Positions 10,016 through 19,729 of a DNA stretch of 64,000 nucleotides are shown here, one piece after another. This DNA comes from Glaciecola sp. HTCC2999 (GTDB lineage: Bacteria; Pseudomonadota; Gammaproteobacteria; Enterobacterales; Alteromonadaceae), in NCBI RefSeq assembly GCF_000155775.1, contig NZ_DS989811.1, positions 63,245-127,244 on the forward strand, given 5' to 3'. How positions within the stretch are numbered: position 1 is the stretch's first letter; each line of letters begins with the position of its first letter. Below the pieces are notes generated by a model. That model was not told the origin of the DNA, searched no databases, and saw nothing but the letters and a program-made list of their open reading frames with translations. A program made the position numbers and the translations under genes.

Positions 10016-10404
10016 TGTCATTGAAAACCTTATCTGTTCAAAGCACCTAAATTACCTTTGAAGTGTACGTTATTTTCGAAATAATTATTTGTAAATAATT
10101 GATTACAAAAGATGATTATTATCAGATTTTTACCTAAATAAATGAAAATATTTATAAATAATAAATACTGCTTAACCCTATTATTTATATGGGTTTTGCA
10201 TATTTAAATGTAAATAGATTGTAACATTTGTAAACAAATAGTTGATCTAACATAAAAATGACTCCGTAAATACAATATCATTTCATACATATATCGGAAT
10301 GATAACAGTAATATCAGTAGATGTTTTTTGTCTACATGTTCTCCGTAGTTTCGTGTAAATAATAATAACGAAATTCGGATTCACTAAGATTATCTGGAGT
10401 TAAT
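10016..10404 (+). promoter_or_regulatory. Long AT-rich leader and promoter region of the proteorhodopsin operon
   Basis: 389 bases with no credible gene. It contains two dyads sharing the word TTTGTAA: TTTGTAA/TTACAAA at 10088-10109 and the perfect palindrome ATTTGTAAACAAAT at 10226-10239. Nearer the start are a small hairpin (GTAGA/TCTAC around 10317-10335) and a TTTCG/CGAAA pairing near 10350-10373. A GGAG ribosome-binding site lies about 6-9 bases before the opsin ATG. The dyads are candidate operators; the regulator is unknown. Confidence 0.55.
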
Positions 10405-11103
10405 ATGAAAGATGTAATGTTGAATCCAACCGACTACGTAGGTATGTCGTTCTGGATTATTTCTGCCGCGATGCTTGCTGCCACATTCTTTTTCTTTATG
10501 GAAAGAGACCGTGCTGTAGGTAAGTGGAAAACCTCATTATCAGTAGCTGCATTAGTTACCGGTATCGCTGCACTTCATTATTTTTACATGCGTGAAGTGT
10601 GGATTATGACAGGTGAAAGCCCAACCACATTTAGATATGTGGATTGGCTATTGACTGTTCCACTACAAATCATCGAGTTTTACCTGATCCTCACTGCTAT
10701 TGCGGTAGTGCGTGCAGCATTATTCTGGAAGTTGTTAGTAGCTTCATTAGTGATGTTAATATTTGGTTATTTCGGTGAAATTGGCACAATGAATGTGTGG
10801 TTAGCATTCGTTATTAGTATGGCTGGTTGGTTATATATCATCTATGAAGTATTTGTGGGTGAAGCCAGTAAGATCAGTGCTGCGAATGGCACGGCCGCCA
10901 GTAAGAAAGCCTTTAATGCGTTACGTTTAATTGTGACTATTGGTTGGTCAATTTATCCGATTGGTTACGTATTAGGGTATACCGCTGAAGGTACCGATGA
11001 TGCACTTAACTTAGTCTACAACTTAGCAGACTTTGTCAATAAGATTGCATTTGGTGTTGTCATCTGGGCAGCCGCCACATCTGGTTCTGAAGAGAAAGCC
11101 TAA
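10405..11103 (+). CDS. Proteorhodopsin, blue-absorbing type, light-driven proton pump
   Basis: A 232-residue seven-helix retinal protein of the inner membrane. In the usual proteorhodopsin numbering (add 17) the key residues are present: proton acceptor Asp80 (D97) in RYVDWLLTVP, the acceptor-coupled His58 (H75), proton donor Glu91 (E108) and the retinal Schiff-base Lys213 (K231) in ADFVNKIAFG. The spectral-tuning position 105 is Gln88, which in characterised proteorhodopsins gives blue absorption, whereas Leu gives green. The Asp/Glu pair predicts outward proton pumping. The N-terminus is short, without an obvious cleavable signal peptide. It leads the crtEIBY-blh set, which makes its retinal chromophore. 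Confidence 0.95.
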   Translation: MKDVMLNPTDYVGMSFWIISAAMLAATFFFFMERDRAVGKWKTSLSVAALVTGIAALHYFYMREVWIMTGESPTTFRYVDWLLTVPLQIIEFYLILTAIAVVRAALFWKLLVASLVMLIFGYFGEIGTMNVWLAFVISMAGWLYIIYEVFVGEASKISAANGTAASKKAFNALRLIVTIGWSIYPIGYVLGYTAEGTDDALNLVYNLADFVNKIAFGVVIWAAATSGSEEKA

Positions 11104-11109
11104 TGAACG

Positions 11110-11141
11110 ATGGCAAAAGGAGTATTGTCTCCTTTTGCCAT
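11110..11141 (+). terminator. 13-bp perfect hairpin between opsin and crtE (attenuator or 3' stabiliser)
   Basis: The stem at 11110-11122 pairs perfectly with 11129-11141 around a six-base loop. No T run follows, so this is more likely a partial terminator or mRNA-stabilising hairpin than a full stop. It would favour opsin mRNA over the downstream carotenoid genes. Confidence 0.65.
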
Positions 11142-11160
11142 ACATACTGAGGTGAAAACT

Positions 11161-12039
11161 ATGCATGTTTGCTCAATAATAAAAAACCACATTGGCGATG
11201 CGTTAGCATTAGTCCAGCATAACATGAGCACAATAGATGAAAGCCACGATGACCGACTTTTATCTCAAATGATTCAATATCACGGGACTTCTCAGGGTAA
11301 TGCGACACGTGCATTAATCAGTTTATATGCCAGTGATGCATTACATTTACGCCAACAAGACGCTGTTGCAGCTGCCTCGATTGTAGAAACTTTACATACC
11401 GCATCTCTCATTCATGATGATATTCAAGATCGAGAACCACATCGCCGCGGTAAGCCTTCTCTGTGGCATCAATTCGGGGAAGGGCCTGCGTTGTGTGCAG
11501 GTGATTTTTATTTATCAAAAGCGTATTCACATTGTGCTGATATTTCACAGCCAACCCAAATTCAACGATTAATACAATTAGTGCATCAGTCTATTACTCA
11601 AACGATTAGCGGACAAACGAGTGATATTACCAGTACTGATATTCGAACTACTTCTCAAGATTATGAAACCATTGCGATTAATAAATCGGGTCCACTACTT
11701 GGATTAGCCCTTCGCATTCCTTTGTTGTTAGCAGGTTATGACGACGATGAAACACAAGTTTGGATGAAACAATGCATTGAACCATTTGCACTTAGTTACC
11801 AAATTGTGGATGACTTATTTGATACACAAATTGATGCTGAGCAAGGTACGTTAAATCTCGTTAATTTATTAATGAGAGATATGTCTTCTCAAGAAGCGAG
11901 CGCATACGCGAAATCGCGAGTCGAATTATTATTAAGCCAAGCGCGTGCTAACTTAGCATTAGTGCCTAACTATGCTGGTATATATATTGATTATTGCATT
12001 GACCAATTACAACTTAAAGCGCAGCAGGTGAAGATATGA
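11161..12039 (+). CDS. crtE: Geranylgeranyl diphosphate synthase
   Basis: A 292-residue trans-isoprenyl diphosphate synthase that supplies GGPP to carotenoid synthesis. The first aspartate motif DDIQD is at residues 86-90 and the second, in QIVDDLFD, at about 220; both bind Mg-diphosphate. I use ATG 11161, preceded by GAGG, because the in-frame upstream ATG at 11110 lies inside the intergenic hairpin. The stop overlaps the crtI start (ATGA), indicating translational coupling. Second gene of the retinal operon. Confidence 0.92.
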   Translation: MHVCSIIKNHIGDALALVQHNMSTIDESHDDRLLSQMIQYHGTSQGNATRALISLYASDALHLRQQDAVAAASIVETLHTASLIHDDIQDREPHRRGKPSLWHQFGEGPALCAGDFYLSKAYSHCADISQPTQIQRLIQLVHQSITQTISGQTSDITSTDIRTTSQDYETIAINKSGPLLGLALRIPLLLAGYDDDETQVWMKQCIEPFALSYQIVDDLFDTQIDAEQGTLNLVNLLMRDMSSQEASAYAKSRVELLLSQARANLALVPNYAGIYIDYCIDQLQLKAQQVKI

Positions 12040-13559
12040 AACAAGCAGTCGTTGTAGGTGCTGGTTTCGGTGGTATAGCCGCTGCGTTGCGCATGCGAGC
12101 GAAAGGTTACGATGTCACATTGTTGGATAAACAAGGGCAATTAGGTGGCCGAGCGCGAACTTTTGAGAAAGAGGGTTATCTATTTGATGCCGGTCCAACG
12201 GTAGTAACGGCCCCATTTTTATTTGATGAGCTTTTTACGCTATTTGACAAATCCAGAGAAGATTATATTAAGTTTGTGCCTGTCGAACCTTGGTATCGGT
12301 TTGAATATCCTGATGGTGACCATTTCAATTATGGTGGTACAGTCGAAGATACATTAGCTGAAATTGAACGCATTGCGCCTGAAGATAAAGACGGATATTT
12401 ACGTTTGCTGACCGCGTCTAAAGATATTTTTGATGTAGGATTCACAGAATTAGCAGATAAGCCGTTTCATGAATTCTCATCCATGCTGTCCCAAATTCCA
12501 AATTTAATGCGTTTAAAAAGTTACAAATCGGTTTGGCAACTTATTTGCGACCATTTAAAAAACGACAAAATTAGACAAGCATTCTCGATCCAACCCTTAC
12601 TGGTAGGTGGCAACCCTTTTGACACCACATGTATATATAATTTGATTCATTTCCTTGAACGTGAATGGGGGATCCATTTTGCATTAGGTGGTACTGGTGC
12701 GATTGTTCAAGGTCTTGAAGTATTAATGCGAGAACAAGGCATTCGTATTGAGTTAAATCAAGATGTCACTGAATTTGTTTACCAGAATAAGCAAGTGACG
12801 GCGGTTAAATGCGCTAATGGAAGTGAATTTTCGTGTGATATGTTGGTATCTAATATGGATCCTTCGTATTTATACAAAAAAGTTATTCCTAAAAACAAAC
12901 AAGCGTTGTCGGCAAAAATTAAAACTGCAACAGCTAAGCATTCGATGGGTTTATTTGTTTTATATTTTGGCACCGACAATACCTATCCTGATGTTGCGCA
13001 TCATACCATTTGGCTAGGTAAACGATATCGTGAGTTGTTAGATGATATCTTTGATAAAAAAGTATTAGCAGATGATTTTTCATTATACGTCCACCGTCCC
13101 ACTGCGACTGATGCTAGTTTTGCTCCCAAAGGATGTGATTCTTTTTATGTCCTAGCACCTGTACCGAATTTGCAAGGGGGACAAGACTGGGATGAAATTG
13201 GAGAGCAATACGCTCAACGTATTTTAGATGCTTTAGACAAAACGATGCTACCGGGCGTTAAAGAACATGTGACAGTACAATTCCACAAAGCGCCGAATGA
13301 TTTTGAAACGGATTATCATTCGATGCATGGCTCAGGTTTCTCTATTGCGCCTTCATTAACTCAATCCGCTTGGTTTCGTTATCATAATAAAGCAGAAGGA
13401 TTGAATAATGTTATTTTAACGGGTGCAGGCACTCATCCTGGGGCAGGTATGCCGGGCGTATTATGTTCTGCAAAGGTGATCGAGCATTTAGTTGAGCCCA
13501 TCACAGAAAAGGTACCTTCAACGACACCTGAATTAAGCTTATCTCATGGCATCCGCTGA
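12036..13559 (+). CDS. crtI: Phytoene desaturase
   Basis: A 507-residue FAD-dependent desaturase that converts phytoene to lycopene. The N-terminus carries a dinucleotide-binding motif (VVGAGFGGIAAALRM, residues 6-20) and the LGGRARTFE segment of the CrtI family. The C-terminal FAD signature GAGTHPGAGMPGV is near residues 467-480. It overlaps crtE by four bases and crtB by 14, so the genes are tightly coupled. Membrane-associated by family precedent. Confidence 0.94.
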   Translation: MKQAVVVGAGFGGIAAALRMRAKGYDVTLLDKQGQLGGRARTFEKEGYLFDAGPTVVTAPFLFDELFTLFDKSREDYIKFVPVEPWYRFEYPDGDHFNYGGTVEDTLAEIERIAPEDKDGYLRLLTASKDIFDVGFTELADKPFHEFSSMLSQIPNLMRLKSYKSVWQLICDHLKNDKIRQAFSIQPLLVGGNPFDTTCIYNLIHFLEREWGIHFALGGTGAIVQGLEVLMREQGIRIELNQDVTEFVYQNKQVTAVKCANGSEFSCDMLVSNMDPSYLYKKVIPKNKQALSAKIKTATAKHSMGLFVLYFGTDNTYPDVAHHTIWLGKRYRELLDDIFDKKVLADDFSLYVHRPTATDASFAPKGCDSFYVLAPVPNLQGGQDWDEIGEQYAQRILDALDKTMLPGVKEHVTVQFHKAPNDFETDYHSMHGSGFSIAPSLTQSAWFRYHNKAEGLNNVILTGAGTHPGAGMPGVLCSAKVIEHLVEPITEKVPSTTPELSLSHGIR

Positions 13560-14484
13560 ATTAGGTTATGACGAATTCGTCGATGCGATTGGCGAATTTG
13601 CTGATGCTCAAACGACGCTCGTTCAGCATGGGAAGACGTTCCGTTTTGCTCAGAGAATGTTAGCGCGACAAACGGCGACTGACGCAGCAAAATTGTATCA
13701 GTTTTGTCGTATTTGTGATGATTTAGTCGATGAAGCACCTGATACTGATACTGCAATAGCACGTCTTACACAGTTAAAATCCTCACTTTCTCAGTCAAAC
13801 TGTGGATTACCATCAATTCAAAGTTTTCAACAATTAAAAGCCGACTATGGAATTTGTGATATCGCAATTACGGGGCTATTGGATGGGATGGCATCTGACT
13901 TAACCGAAACGACTAAAGCGGATGAGAATGAGTTATTGCAATATTGCTTCCGTGTTGCGGGTACTGTTGGGTTAATGATGTGTCCTATTTTACAGGCACC
14001 CAGAACAGCAGAGGCGTTTGCGATAGATTTAGGCGTAGCGATGCAGTTGACCAATATTTCACGAGATATTTTAGAAGATGCTCATAAAGGTCGAATATAT
14101 TTGCCTCAAACCTGGTTAGGTGGCTTATCACCAAAACATATAATTTATCCATCGCCAACCCAGAAGTTAGTTATCCAACAGGCTCAACAGCGTTGCTTAA
14201 CTTTAGCTGAAAAATACTATTGTTCTGCAGAGATTGGCTTAAAAGCGATACCTAGCCGAAATCGCTATGCAATGTTTTGCGCTTTACATTTATATCGTGA
14301 AATTGGTGTCGAAATTGCCCGTCAAAACTATGCTTTTGATGATGGCCGAGTGGTCATTTCTAATCGCCATAAATTGGGTGTCTTATTAAAACGAGCCTTC
14401 TATAATCCATTAAATAGCTATGGTGATGTTCATCAGGCTGAACTTCATAATAGTTTTAGACATTTATATCAAAGTGATGCTTAA
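13546..14484 (+). CDS. crtB: Phytoene synthase
   Basis: A 312-residue squalene/phytoene synthase that condenses two GGPP to phytoene. Both aspartate-rich motifs are visible: RICDDLVDE near residue 63 and NISRDILED near residue 170. The chosen ATG lies inside the end of crtI (14-base overlap); a later start would lose conserved N-terminal sequence. Middle gene of the retinal operon. Confidence 0.93.
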   Translation: MASAELGYDEFVDAIGEFADAQTTLVQHGKTFRFAQRMLARQTATDAAKLYQFCRICDDLVDEAPDTDTAIARLTQLKSSLSQSNCGLPSIQSFQQLKADYGICDIAITGLLDGMASDLTETTKADENELLQYCFRVAGTVGLMMCPILQAPRTAEAFAIDLGVAMQLTNISRDILEDAHKGRIYLPQTWLGGLSPKHIIYPSPTQKLVIQQAQQRCLTLAEKYYCSAEIGLKAIPSRNRYAMFCALHLYREIGVEIARQNYAFDDGRVVISNRHKLGVLLKRAFYNPLNSYGDVHQAELHNSFRHLYQSDA

Positions 14485-14486
14485 GT

Positions 14487-15680
14487 GTGACTGTGACCTC
14501 AAAAGCTATCGATTTTAGTGAATTTGATTTAGTTATCATTGGAGGTGGTTGTGCAGGGTTATCCTTAACATTGGCACTACTTCAATATAATTATGCGGGC
14601 AAAGTGCTTGTAATTGAGCGCCGCGAACAATATGAACATGACCGCACTTGGTCTGGCTGGTTTAGTCAAAGTGATTTAGCGTTATTAACAAACCTATCAA
14701 TGCAGACATTTCCTGGATGGTCCATATCAGACGCACGTCATTGTTATTGTCATACCTCAACTTCACATCCCTATTATTCAATCAGCAGTGAACATTTTTA
14801 TTCATACGCAATACAGAAAATCCATGCATCTTCAAATGTTCAATTACTAACAGGCGCTGCACTGAGTGTTAATGATTTATCCGCTATCACCCACAGTCAT
14901 ATCATTGATACAGTCGGGTTAGGAATTGAAATTACTCGGCCACGTTATGGTTTGTGGCAGAGTTTTGTCGGAGTGATGGTGTCATCATCATCGGTATTGT
15001 TTGATGTGAATACACAATCACATGCCACACTAATGTCAGACATGTCTCAAGATGAGAATGGGTTTTATTTTACTTATATTATTCCACAAAACCCTCATCA
15101 AGCTCTTGTTGAGGTGACTTATTTTACCAGCAAATCATTAACACGAGATTATTTAACTGAGCGATCAACCCATGCTGCTCAACGTCTTGTCCAAACTAAA
15201 ATCACTCCTTCTCTAAATGATATAACAATTACAGCTATTGAGTATGGGCATTTGCCTATGTGGGATGTAGTAAGTCACCAAACACCAAGATCACAAACCC
15301 ATCACCACATTACTTTAGCGGGAAATATTAGTGGTGCTTTACGCAGTTCATCTGGATATGGTTTTGCAACTATTCAAAGGTGGGCAAATCAAACAGGAAA
15401 AGCGTTATCACACACGGATAAATTGTCTACAAAACCGTTACTACATACTCGACATTATTCTCGTTGGGTTCAATGGATGGATAATATTTTGTTGGTGGTA
15501 TTAGTGCGTTATCCTAAGTTGAGTTCGACAATATTTTTGCGAATGGCTAATCGATTAACGGGGAGTGAGTTTGCTCAATTCATGTCTCATCGAGCGCCAT
15601 TACGCATATGGTTAAAAGTCATCATGGCAATGCCTAAGTGGGCATTTATTAAGGCTGTGTGGTGGTCATGGTTAGATTAG
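14487..15680 (+). CDS. crtY: Lycopene beta-cyclase
   Basis: A 397-residue flavoprotein that turns lycopene into beta-carotene. The FAD-binding motif DLVIIGGGCAGLSLTLAL is near residues 11-28, followed by the CrtY-type segment EHDRTWSGWF near 49-60. Start is GTG, two bases after the crtB stop. The C-terminal part is hydrophobic and basic. The region is more AT-rich than the flanking housekeeping genes, like the rest of the opsin cluster. Confidence 0.9.
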   Translation: MTVTSKAIDFSEFDLVIIGGGCAGLSLTLALLQYNYAGKVLVIERREQYEHDRTWSGWFSQSDLALLTNLSMQTFPGWSISDARHCYCHTSTSHPYYSISSEHFYSYAIQKIHASSNVQLLTGAALSVNDLSAITHSHIIDTVGLGIEITRPRYGLWQSFVGVMVSSSSVLFDVNTQSHATLMSDMSQDENGFYFTYIIPQNPHQALVEVTYFTSKSLTRDYLTERSTHAAQRLVQTKITPSLNDITITAIEYGHLPMWDVVSHQTPRSQTHHHITLAGNISGALRSSSGYGFATIQRWANQTGKALSHTDKLSTKPLLHTRHYSRWVQWMDNILLVVLVRYPKLSSTIFLRMANRLTGSEFAQFMSHRAPLRIWLKVIMAMPKWAFIKAVWWSWLD

Positions 15681-16537
15681 CTTTTCGCCAATGGCAAAGT
15701 GTCCTGTTGGTCATTGTTGCATCAACATGTTTGTTATTGTCTTTTTTTCACATCAATCTTGGCGTTGATAACCCAGCTGTAATGTTTATCATGATCTGTT
15801 CAATCATGGTACTTGGAGTCCCCCATGGCGCACTTGATTACTCTTTAGCGGTTAATGGACTTGGTTTAGTTTCGATATCTCGAAAGATCCAATTTTTACT
15901 GTTTTATTTGGCGATAGTGTTATTGAGTATAGGATTATGGTTACTTTCCCCCATTAGCGGTTTCTTGTTGTTTATGTTTATGTCGGTATGGCATTTCTCT
16001 GAAGACTGGTCTTTTGACGTGGGTGATAGGCGACATTGTGCTATAGCAGTATGGCTTATAACGATGCCGGCTTTATTTAAACCTAATGAATTTAATGACA
16101 TCTTATCCGTACTTTGGCTGACTACGGGACAAATTGAAATAGTGACTATTGCGAGTCAATTCGGTGCAATAGCAGCATCGGCATTCGTGTTATTTGGATA
16201 TAAACGCGAAAACATAGTTTTGTACTTAGAGTTAATTGCTTTACTAATTATATTAACTCAAGGTGGGATTTTGCAGTACTTTACTGCGTATTTTTGTATC
16301 ATACATAGTCCATTATATGTCAGACGTTTTGTGATAAAAGTACCGATGAAACGAATTGAAATGCTATTTCAATTGATGGCAATTATGATAGCAACAGTGA
16401 TGCTATTGAGTGCCTTATGGTGGCTCAGTGATGTTTATCAGATTGATGTTGGGATTTATGCATGGTTATTTATAGGGTTATTTGCACTGACCGTACCGCA
16501 TATGCTGTTAGTCGAAAAGTGTTTTATTAAAACCTAA
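15668..16537 (+). CDS. blh: Beta-carotene 15,15'-dioxygenase, Brp/Blh family (retinal formation)
   Basis: A polytopic membrane protein of about 289 residues that cleaves beta-carotene into two retinals, the opsin chromophore. Histidines expected to bind iron are seen in GVPHGALDY, SVWHFSEDW, CIIHSPLY and TVPHMLL. ATG 15668 overlaps crtY by 13 bases; a GTG three codons upstream is an alternative. Last gene of the operon; no idi gene follows, unlike several marine proteorhodopsin clusters. Confidence 0.92.
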   Translation: MVRLAFRQWQSVLLVIVASTCLLLSFFHINLGVDNPAVMFIMICSIMVLGVPHGALDYSLAVNGLGLVSISRKIQFLLFYLAIVLLSIGLWLLSPISGFLLFMFMSVWHFSEDWSFDVGDRRHCAIAVWLITMPALFKPNEFNDILSVLWLTTGQIEIVTIASQFGAIAASAFVLFGYKRENIVLYLELIALLIILTQGGILQYFTAYFCIIHSPLYVRRFVIKVPMKRIEMLFQLMAIMIATVMLLSALWWLSDVYQIDVGIYAWLFIGLFALTVPHMLLVEKCFIKT

Positions 16538-16602
16538 TTTAAGGCTTGAGCAAATGGCGCTGATATATAAACATAAATATTATGTCTGTCTCTTAAAATT
16601 AT

Positions 16603-18816
16603 TTACAGGCTAAAAATAAATGTGACGACCACGCCATCATTCTCTGGCGTGTTGTCGATTCTCATTTGTCCACCATGATACAACGCCAGCATGTTAGCGA
16701 TATATAAGCCCAAGCCTAAATGCACTTGTTGATCGTCATTGTTGCGCACTGACACCATGGATTCTTTGAGCTGAGATTGCATACCTTCGGGTAACAGTGG
16801 ACCTGTATTGGTAATGCTTAGAGATAATGTGTTTGTCTGCTGGGTTAAGGCTAATCTAATATCACTATCAGCATGAGCAAAATCTACAGCGTTACTAAGC
16901 ACTTTATCGAGCATTTGAGCAAAAAGTTCTGGTGCGCCTTGGAGTGTAGTGTCAGAATCAATTTGGTTATCCAATACAAAATGCCGCTGACTTGTCATAC
17001 GCATGTTCTCAAGGACATTGTCACACAAGCTCACCACATTCACCGGTTCAGGTTCGCTACTTTTGAGCGTATGCTCTAAGCGTGTGGCTTCACTCATATT
17101 ATTTAAGATCAAGCTTAGGCGTTTAATGCCATCTTGAGCACGGTGAATAAACACATTATCGTGATGATTGGTTGTGTTACTTATTGCTAAATTTTCCAAC
17201 GATGAATTGACGATAGCGACAGGTGTTCTGAGCTCATGTGATAGGCGCGATGCCATATTTTCTAAGTAGTGATTATATTGGGCTAATCGGTCAAGGACTT
17301 GGGCGAAACTACGACCCAGATCGCCAATTTCATCACCTGCGGTTTGCTTGGGAATACTGCCGATAATCTTGCCTTGGGCATCAATGGCTTGTTCTGTGTC
17401 ATTGCGTAAACGCCTGACACGTGAGGAGATCCGTGACGCAAAGATAAACAGTGCTAAAGTACCTAACACTAAAACACTTAAGAAAAAATGAAACTGTTCT
17501 TCTAATGCTCTATTTCTCAAGGTACGGATGCCGTTTGTTGTTTGCTCAACTACCACCGCTCCCATGACTTCCCCAGCGACAAAAATAGGATGTGCCGCAG
17601 ATAGGATGACGGCTTGTTTGTCGCTACTGACCCGCCATAAGGTTTCGGGTTTCCCGGTGAGCGCTTTGTCAATATCACTACCCACGAGTTGATAGGCATC
17701 TGCTAAATCATCTACAAATGAGCTTGGCGGTTTACTCAATATCGTATAGTACAAAGGAAGTAACCAATTTGATTCGATATGAGTTACAATGCGACTCAGT
17801 ATGTGAGATGACTCTTCCTTAGTTGAGGAAGCTACTGTAGAGAATCGGCTGTTAGCATTGTCATATTTATCTGTAACATCTAGTCCTTGAGCACTTTGAA
17901 TATCTCCCGAACGGGCTAATACACGTTTGTGTTTATCCACTACCCACACCCTAGCATTGGCGTATTGGAGCCCTTGGAGAATTTGTTCAATTTCAGGTGA
18001 AGGGATGAGTACAGTGCCTAACGCATCTGATTGCATTGGATTAGCGGTTCCAATAGTGAGCTCATGTTGGCGGGTAATGCGATCATCCACATCAGTAATT
18101 GCAAAAGCAATGTTACTCGCTAGCATGTTAAGCGGGATCCTCATCTCGATATGATAGCCATTAGATGATTGTAGCCATTGGCCTTGAATACGTGTTTCTA
18201 GTTTAAGCGGCACAAACGTTTCTTCACTGTTATCCAGTAAATAGGCATTGACCCAACCTGACTGATAAGGCGCAACTACATATCGTTGAAATTGGCCGGT
18301 GGCATTGATCATGGCGATTTGTAAAAAATCATTACGATCGATCCTCAACGCATTTTCATTACGAAAGATCACTTCGTCGTCAAGTACATCAAACACCACA
18401 TACAAATAGCGACCATACTGTCCCACCATGTGGGTAAATCTCAGTGATGTCGGATCGTAATCTTGCCCAGGTTGCTGTTCAATGATGTGAGCCTGTCCAT
18501 AATGCATAAATTGCGCCTGATAATCTCCCCAGTCGGTCAGTTGCCCATCCAATTGGATAGGATATTTAATGGGGTGAGCATAGAGATCTGTGCCTGGTTT
18601 AACAGTGTTGACCAGAGCTGATTGTTCGGTAAATATCACCGGACGTTCATGTAAAGCCGTGGCGACGGCACGGGCTGTGCCCACCATGGTTTGTTCTTGG
18701 CCAATCCGCAGATAAGTCTCCAACTCACCGACATATTGATAGCCTAAATAGGGTATACAAAAGAGAAACGCCGAGAAGAAGAGGAGTTTTGCGCGTAAGC
18801 CTAACCGGAATATCAT
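16603..18816 (-). CDS. Sensor histidine kinase of the dedicated sortase system
   Basis: A 737-residue membrane kinase. A first membrane segment lies near residues 10-26, then a very large periplasmic sensor region (about 30-435, with a carbohydrate-binding-like beta-rich part at 80-270), a second membrane segment near 438-460 and a HAMP-like linker. The phosphoacceptor is His527 in RLSHELRTP; the ATPase domain follows with LSNAVDFA (N box) and GLGLYIAN (G box). Its start overlaps the end of the response-regulator gene by four bases. The size and the neighbouring sortase, target and OmpA genes match the proteobacterial dedicated sortase system kinase; the stimulus is unknown. Confidence 0.85.
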   Translation of the reverse strand: MIFRLGLRAKLLFFSAFLFCIPYLGYQYVGELETYLRIGQEQTMVGTARAVATALHERPVIFTEQSALVNTVKPGTDLYAHPIKYPIQLDGQLTDWGDYQAQFMHYGQAHIIEQQPGQDYDPTSLRFTHMVGQYGRYLYVVFDVLDDEVIFRNENALRIDRNDFLQIAMINATGQFQRYVVAPYQSGWVNAYLLDNSEETFVPLKLETRIQGQWLQSSNGYHIEMRIPLNMLASNIAFAITDVDDRITRQHELTIGTANPMQSDALGTVLIPSPEIEQILQGLQYANARVWVVDKHKRVLARSGDIQSAQGLDVTDKYDNANSRFSTVASSTKEESSHILSRIVTHIESNWLLPLYYTILSKPPSSFVDDLADAYQLVGSDIDKALTGKPETLWRVSSDKQAVILSAAHPIFVAGEVMGAVVVEQTTNGIRTLRNRALEEQFHFFLSVLVLGTLALFIFASRISSRVRRLRNDTEQAIDAQGKIIGSIPKQTAGDEIGDLGRSFAQVLDRLAQYNHYLENMASRLSHELRTPVAIVNSSLENLAISNTTNHHDNVFIHRAQDGIKRLSLILNNMSEATRLEHTLKSSEPEPVNVVSLCDNVLENMRMTSQRHFVLDNQIDSDTTLQGAPELFAQMLDKVLSNAVDFAHADSDIRLALTQQTNTLSLSITNTGPLLPEGMQSQLKESMVSVRNNDDQQVHLGLGLYIANMLALYHGGQMRIDNTPENDGVVVTFIFSL

Positions 18817-19520
18817 GATTGAGCGCCTTGTTTCCAGCGATAACCCATCCCGTAAACAGTTTCGATATAGTCAAACGAAGGATCAATGGCGCTGAATTTT
18901 TTACGAATCCGTTTGATATGCGAGGTGATCGTCGTGTCATCCACCACCATTTGCGATTCATCCATGAGCTGTTGGCGAGTTTTTACGTGGCCTTGATGTT
19001 TGACAATAGCATGGAGCATCCAAAATTCAGTAACCGTTAAATCAATAGATTGGGCCTGCCAACTCAATGTCATTCTCAAGGTATCAATGACGAGCTCACC
19101 GACGGTTAATGTGTCATGCGAAGTGTTGGTTTCAGAGGTTTCTTGTAAGGCAGCAGTACGACGAAATAATGCAGCGATACGCGCGAGTAGATGCATTAAA
19201 CTGATATCTTTGGTTAAGTAATCATCTGCGCCAAGTCGTAACCCACTGATGGTATCGACATCATTGTCGCGCGCCGTAAAAAAGATAATGGGTAATGTAG
19301 TGGAAAGTGAGCGCAGCGGCTGACACAAGGTAAAGCCCCCGTCCATTTCATCCCCCAGTCCAATATCAATAATCGCCAAATCAGGTAGCGCTAGATTAAA
19401 CGCATCGTGGGCGGCTTGGCGTGACGCATAAGCATCAACTTGATAGCCATGCTGGGTGAGCGCAGCGATATAGTTTTCGCGTAATGCTAAGTCATCTTCT
19501 ACTAAGGCGATCCGTTTCAT
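18813..19520 (-). CDS. Response regulator of the dedicated sortase system
   Basis: A 235-residue OmpR-type regulator. The receiver domain (about 1-120) has acidic residues EDD near 8-10, the phosphorylation site Asp52 in IIDIGLG, and the Lys of LTKD near 105. A winged-helix DNA-binding domain fills about 135-230 (TVTEFWMLHAIV and the recognition-helix area VVDDTTITSHIKRIRKK). It is transcribed with the kinase and lies head to head with the OmpA-like gene, so control of that operon through the shared 209-base gap is likely. Confidence 0.9.
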   Translation of the reverse strand: MKRIALVEDDLALRENYIAALTQHGYQVDAYASRQAAHDAFNLALPDLAIIDIGLGDEMDGGFTLCQPLRSLSTTLPIIFFTARDNDVDTISGLRLGADDYLTKDISLMHLLARIAALFRRTAALQETSETNTSHDTLTVGELVIDTLRMTLSWQAQSIDLTVTEFWMLHAIVKHQGHVKTRQQLMDESQMVVDDTTITSHIKRIRKKFSAIDPSFDYIETVYGMGYRWKQGAQS

Positions 19521-19729
19521 GGTATCTCGTTCGTTTACTGCTTGTATTCACTATACCCAAAAATTGCGCGATGAAAAGTGATTGTGAATGATGTAGGGAT
19601 ATTTCCATTTTTTCGCCACAATTGATCGCAAGATTGCCATGTTCTGAGCCAAAAAAAGCCCGATCTGCGTGTTTTACTATGTGTGTCATTTACGACAAAC
19701 CATAGATTACTTTTGAAAAGGAAACACAT

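Noticed and set aside
11110-11160. Upstream ATG start for crtE at 11110
   Set aside because: It lies in the perfect intergenic hairpin, and the added residues lack conservation; ATG 11161 has a good ribosome-binding site.
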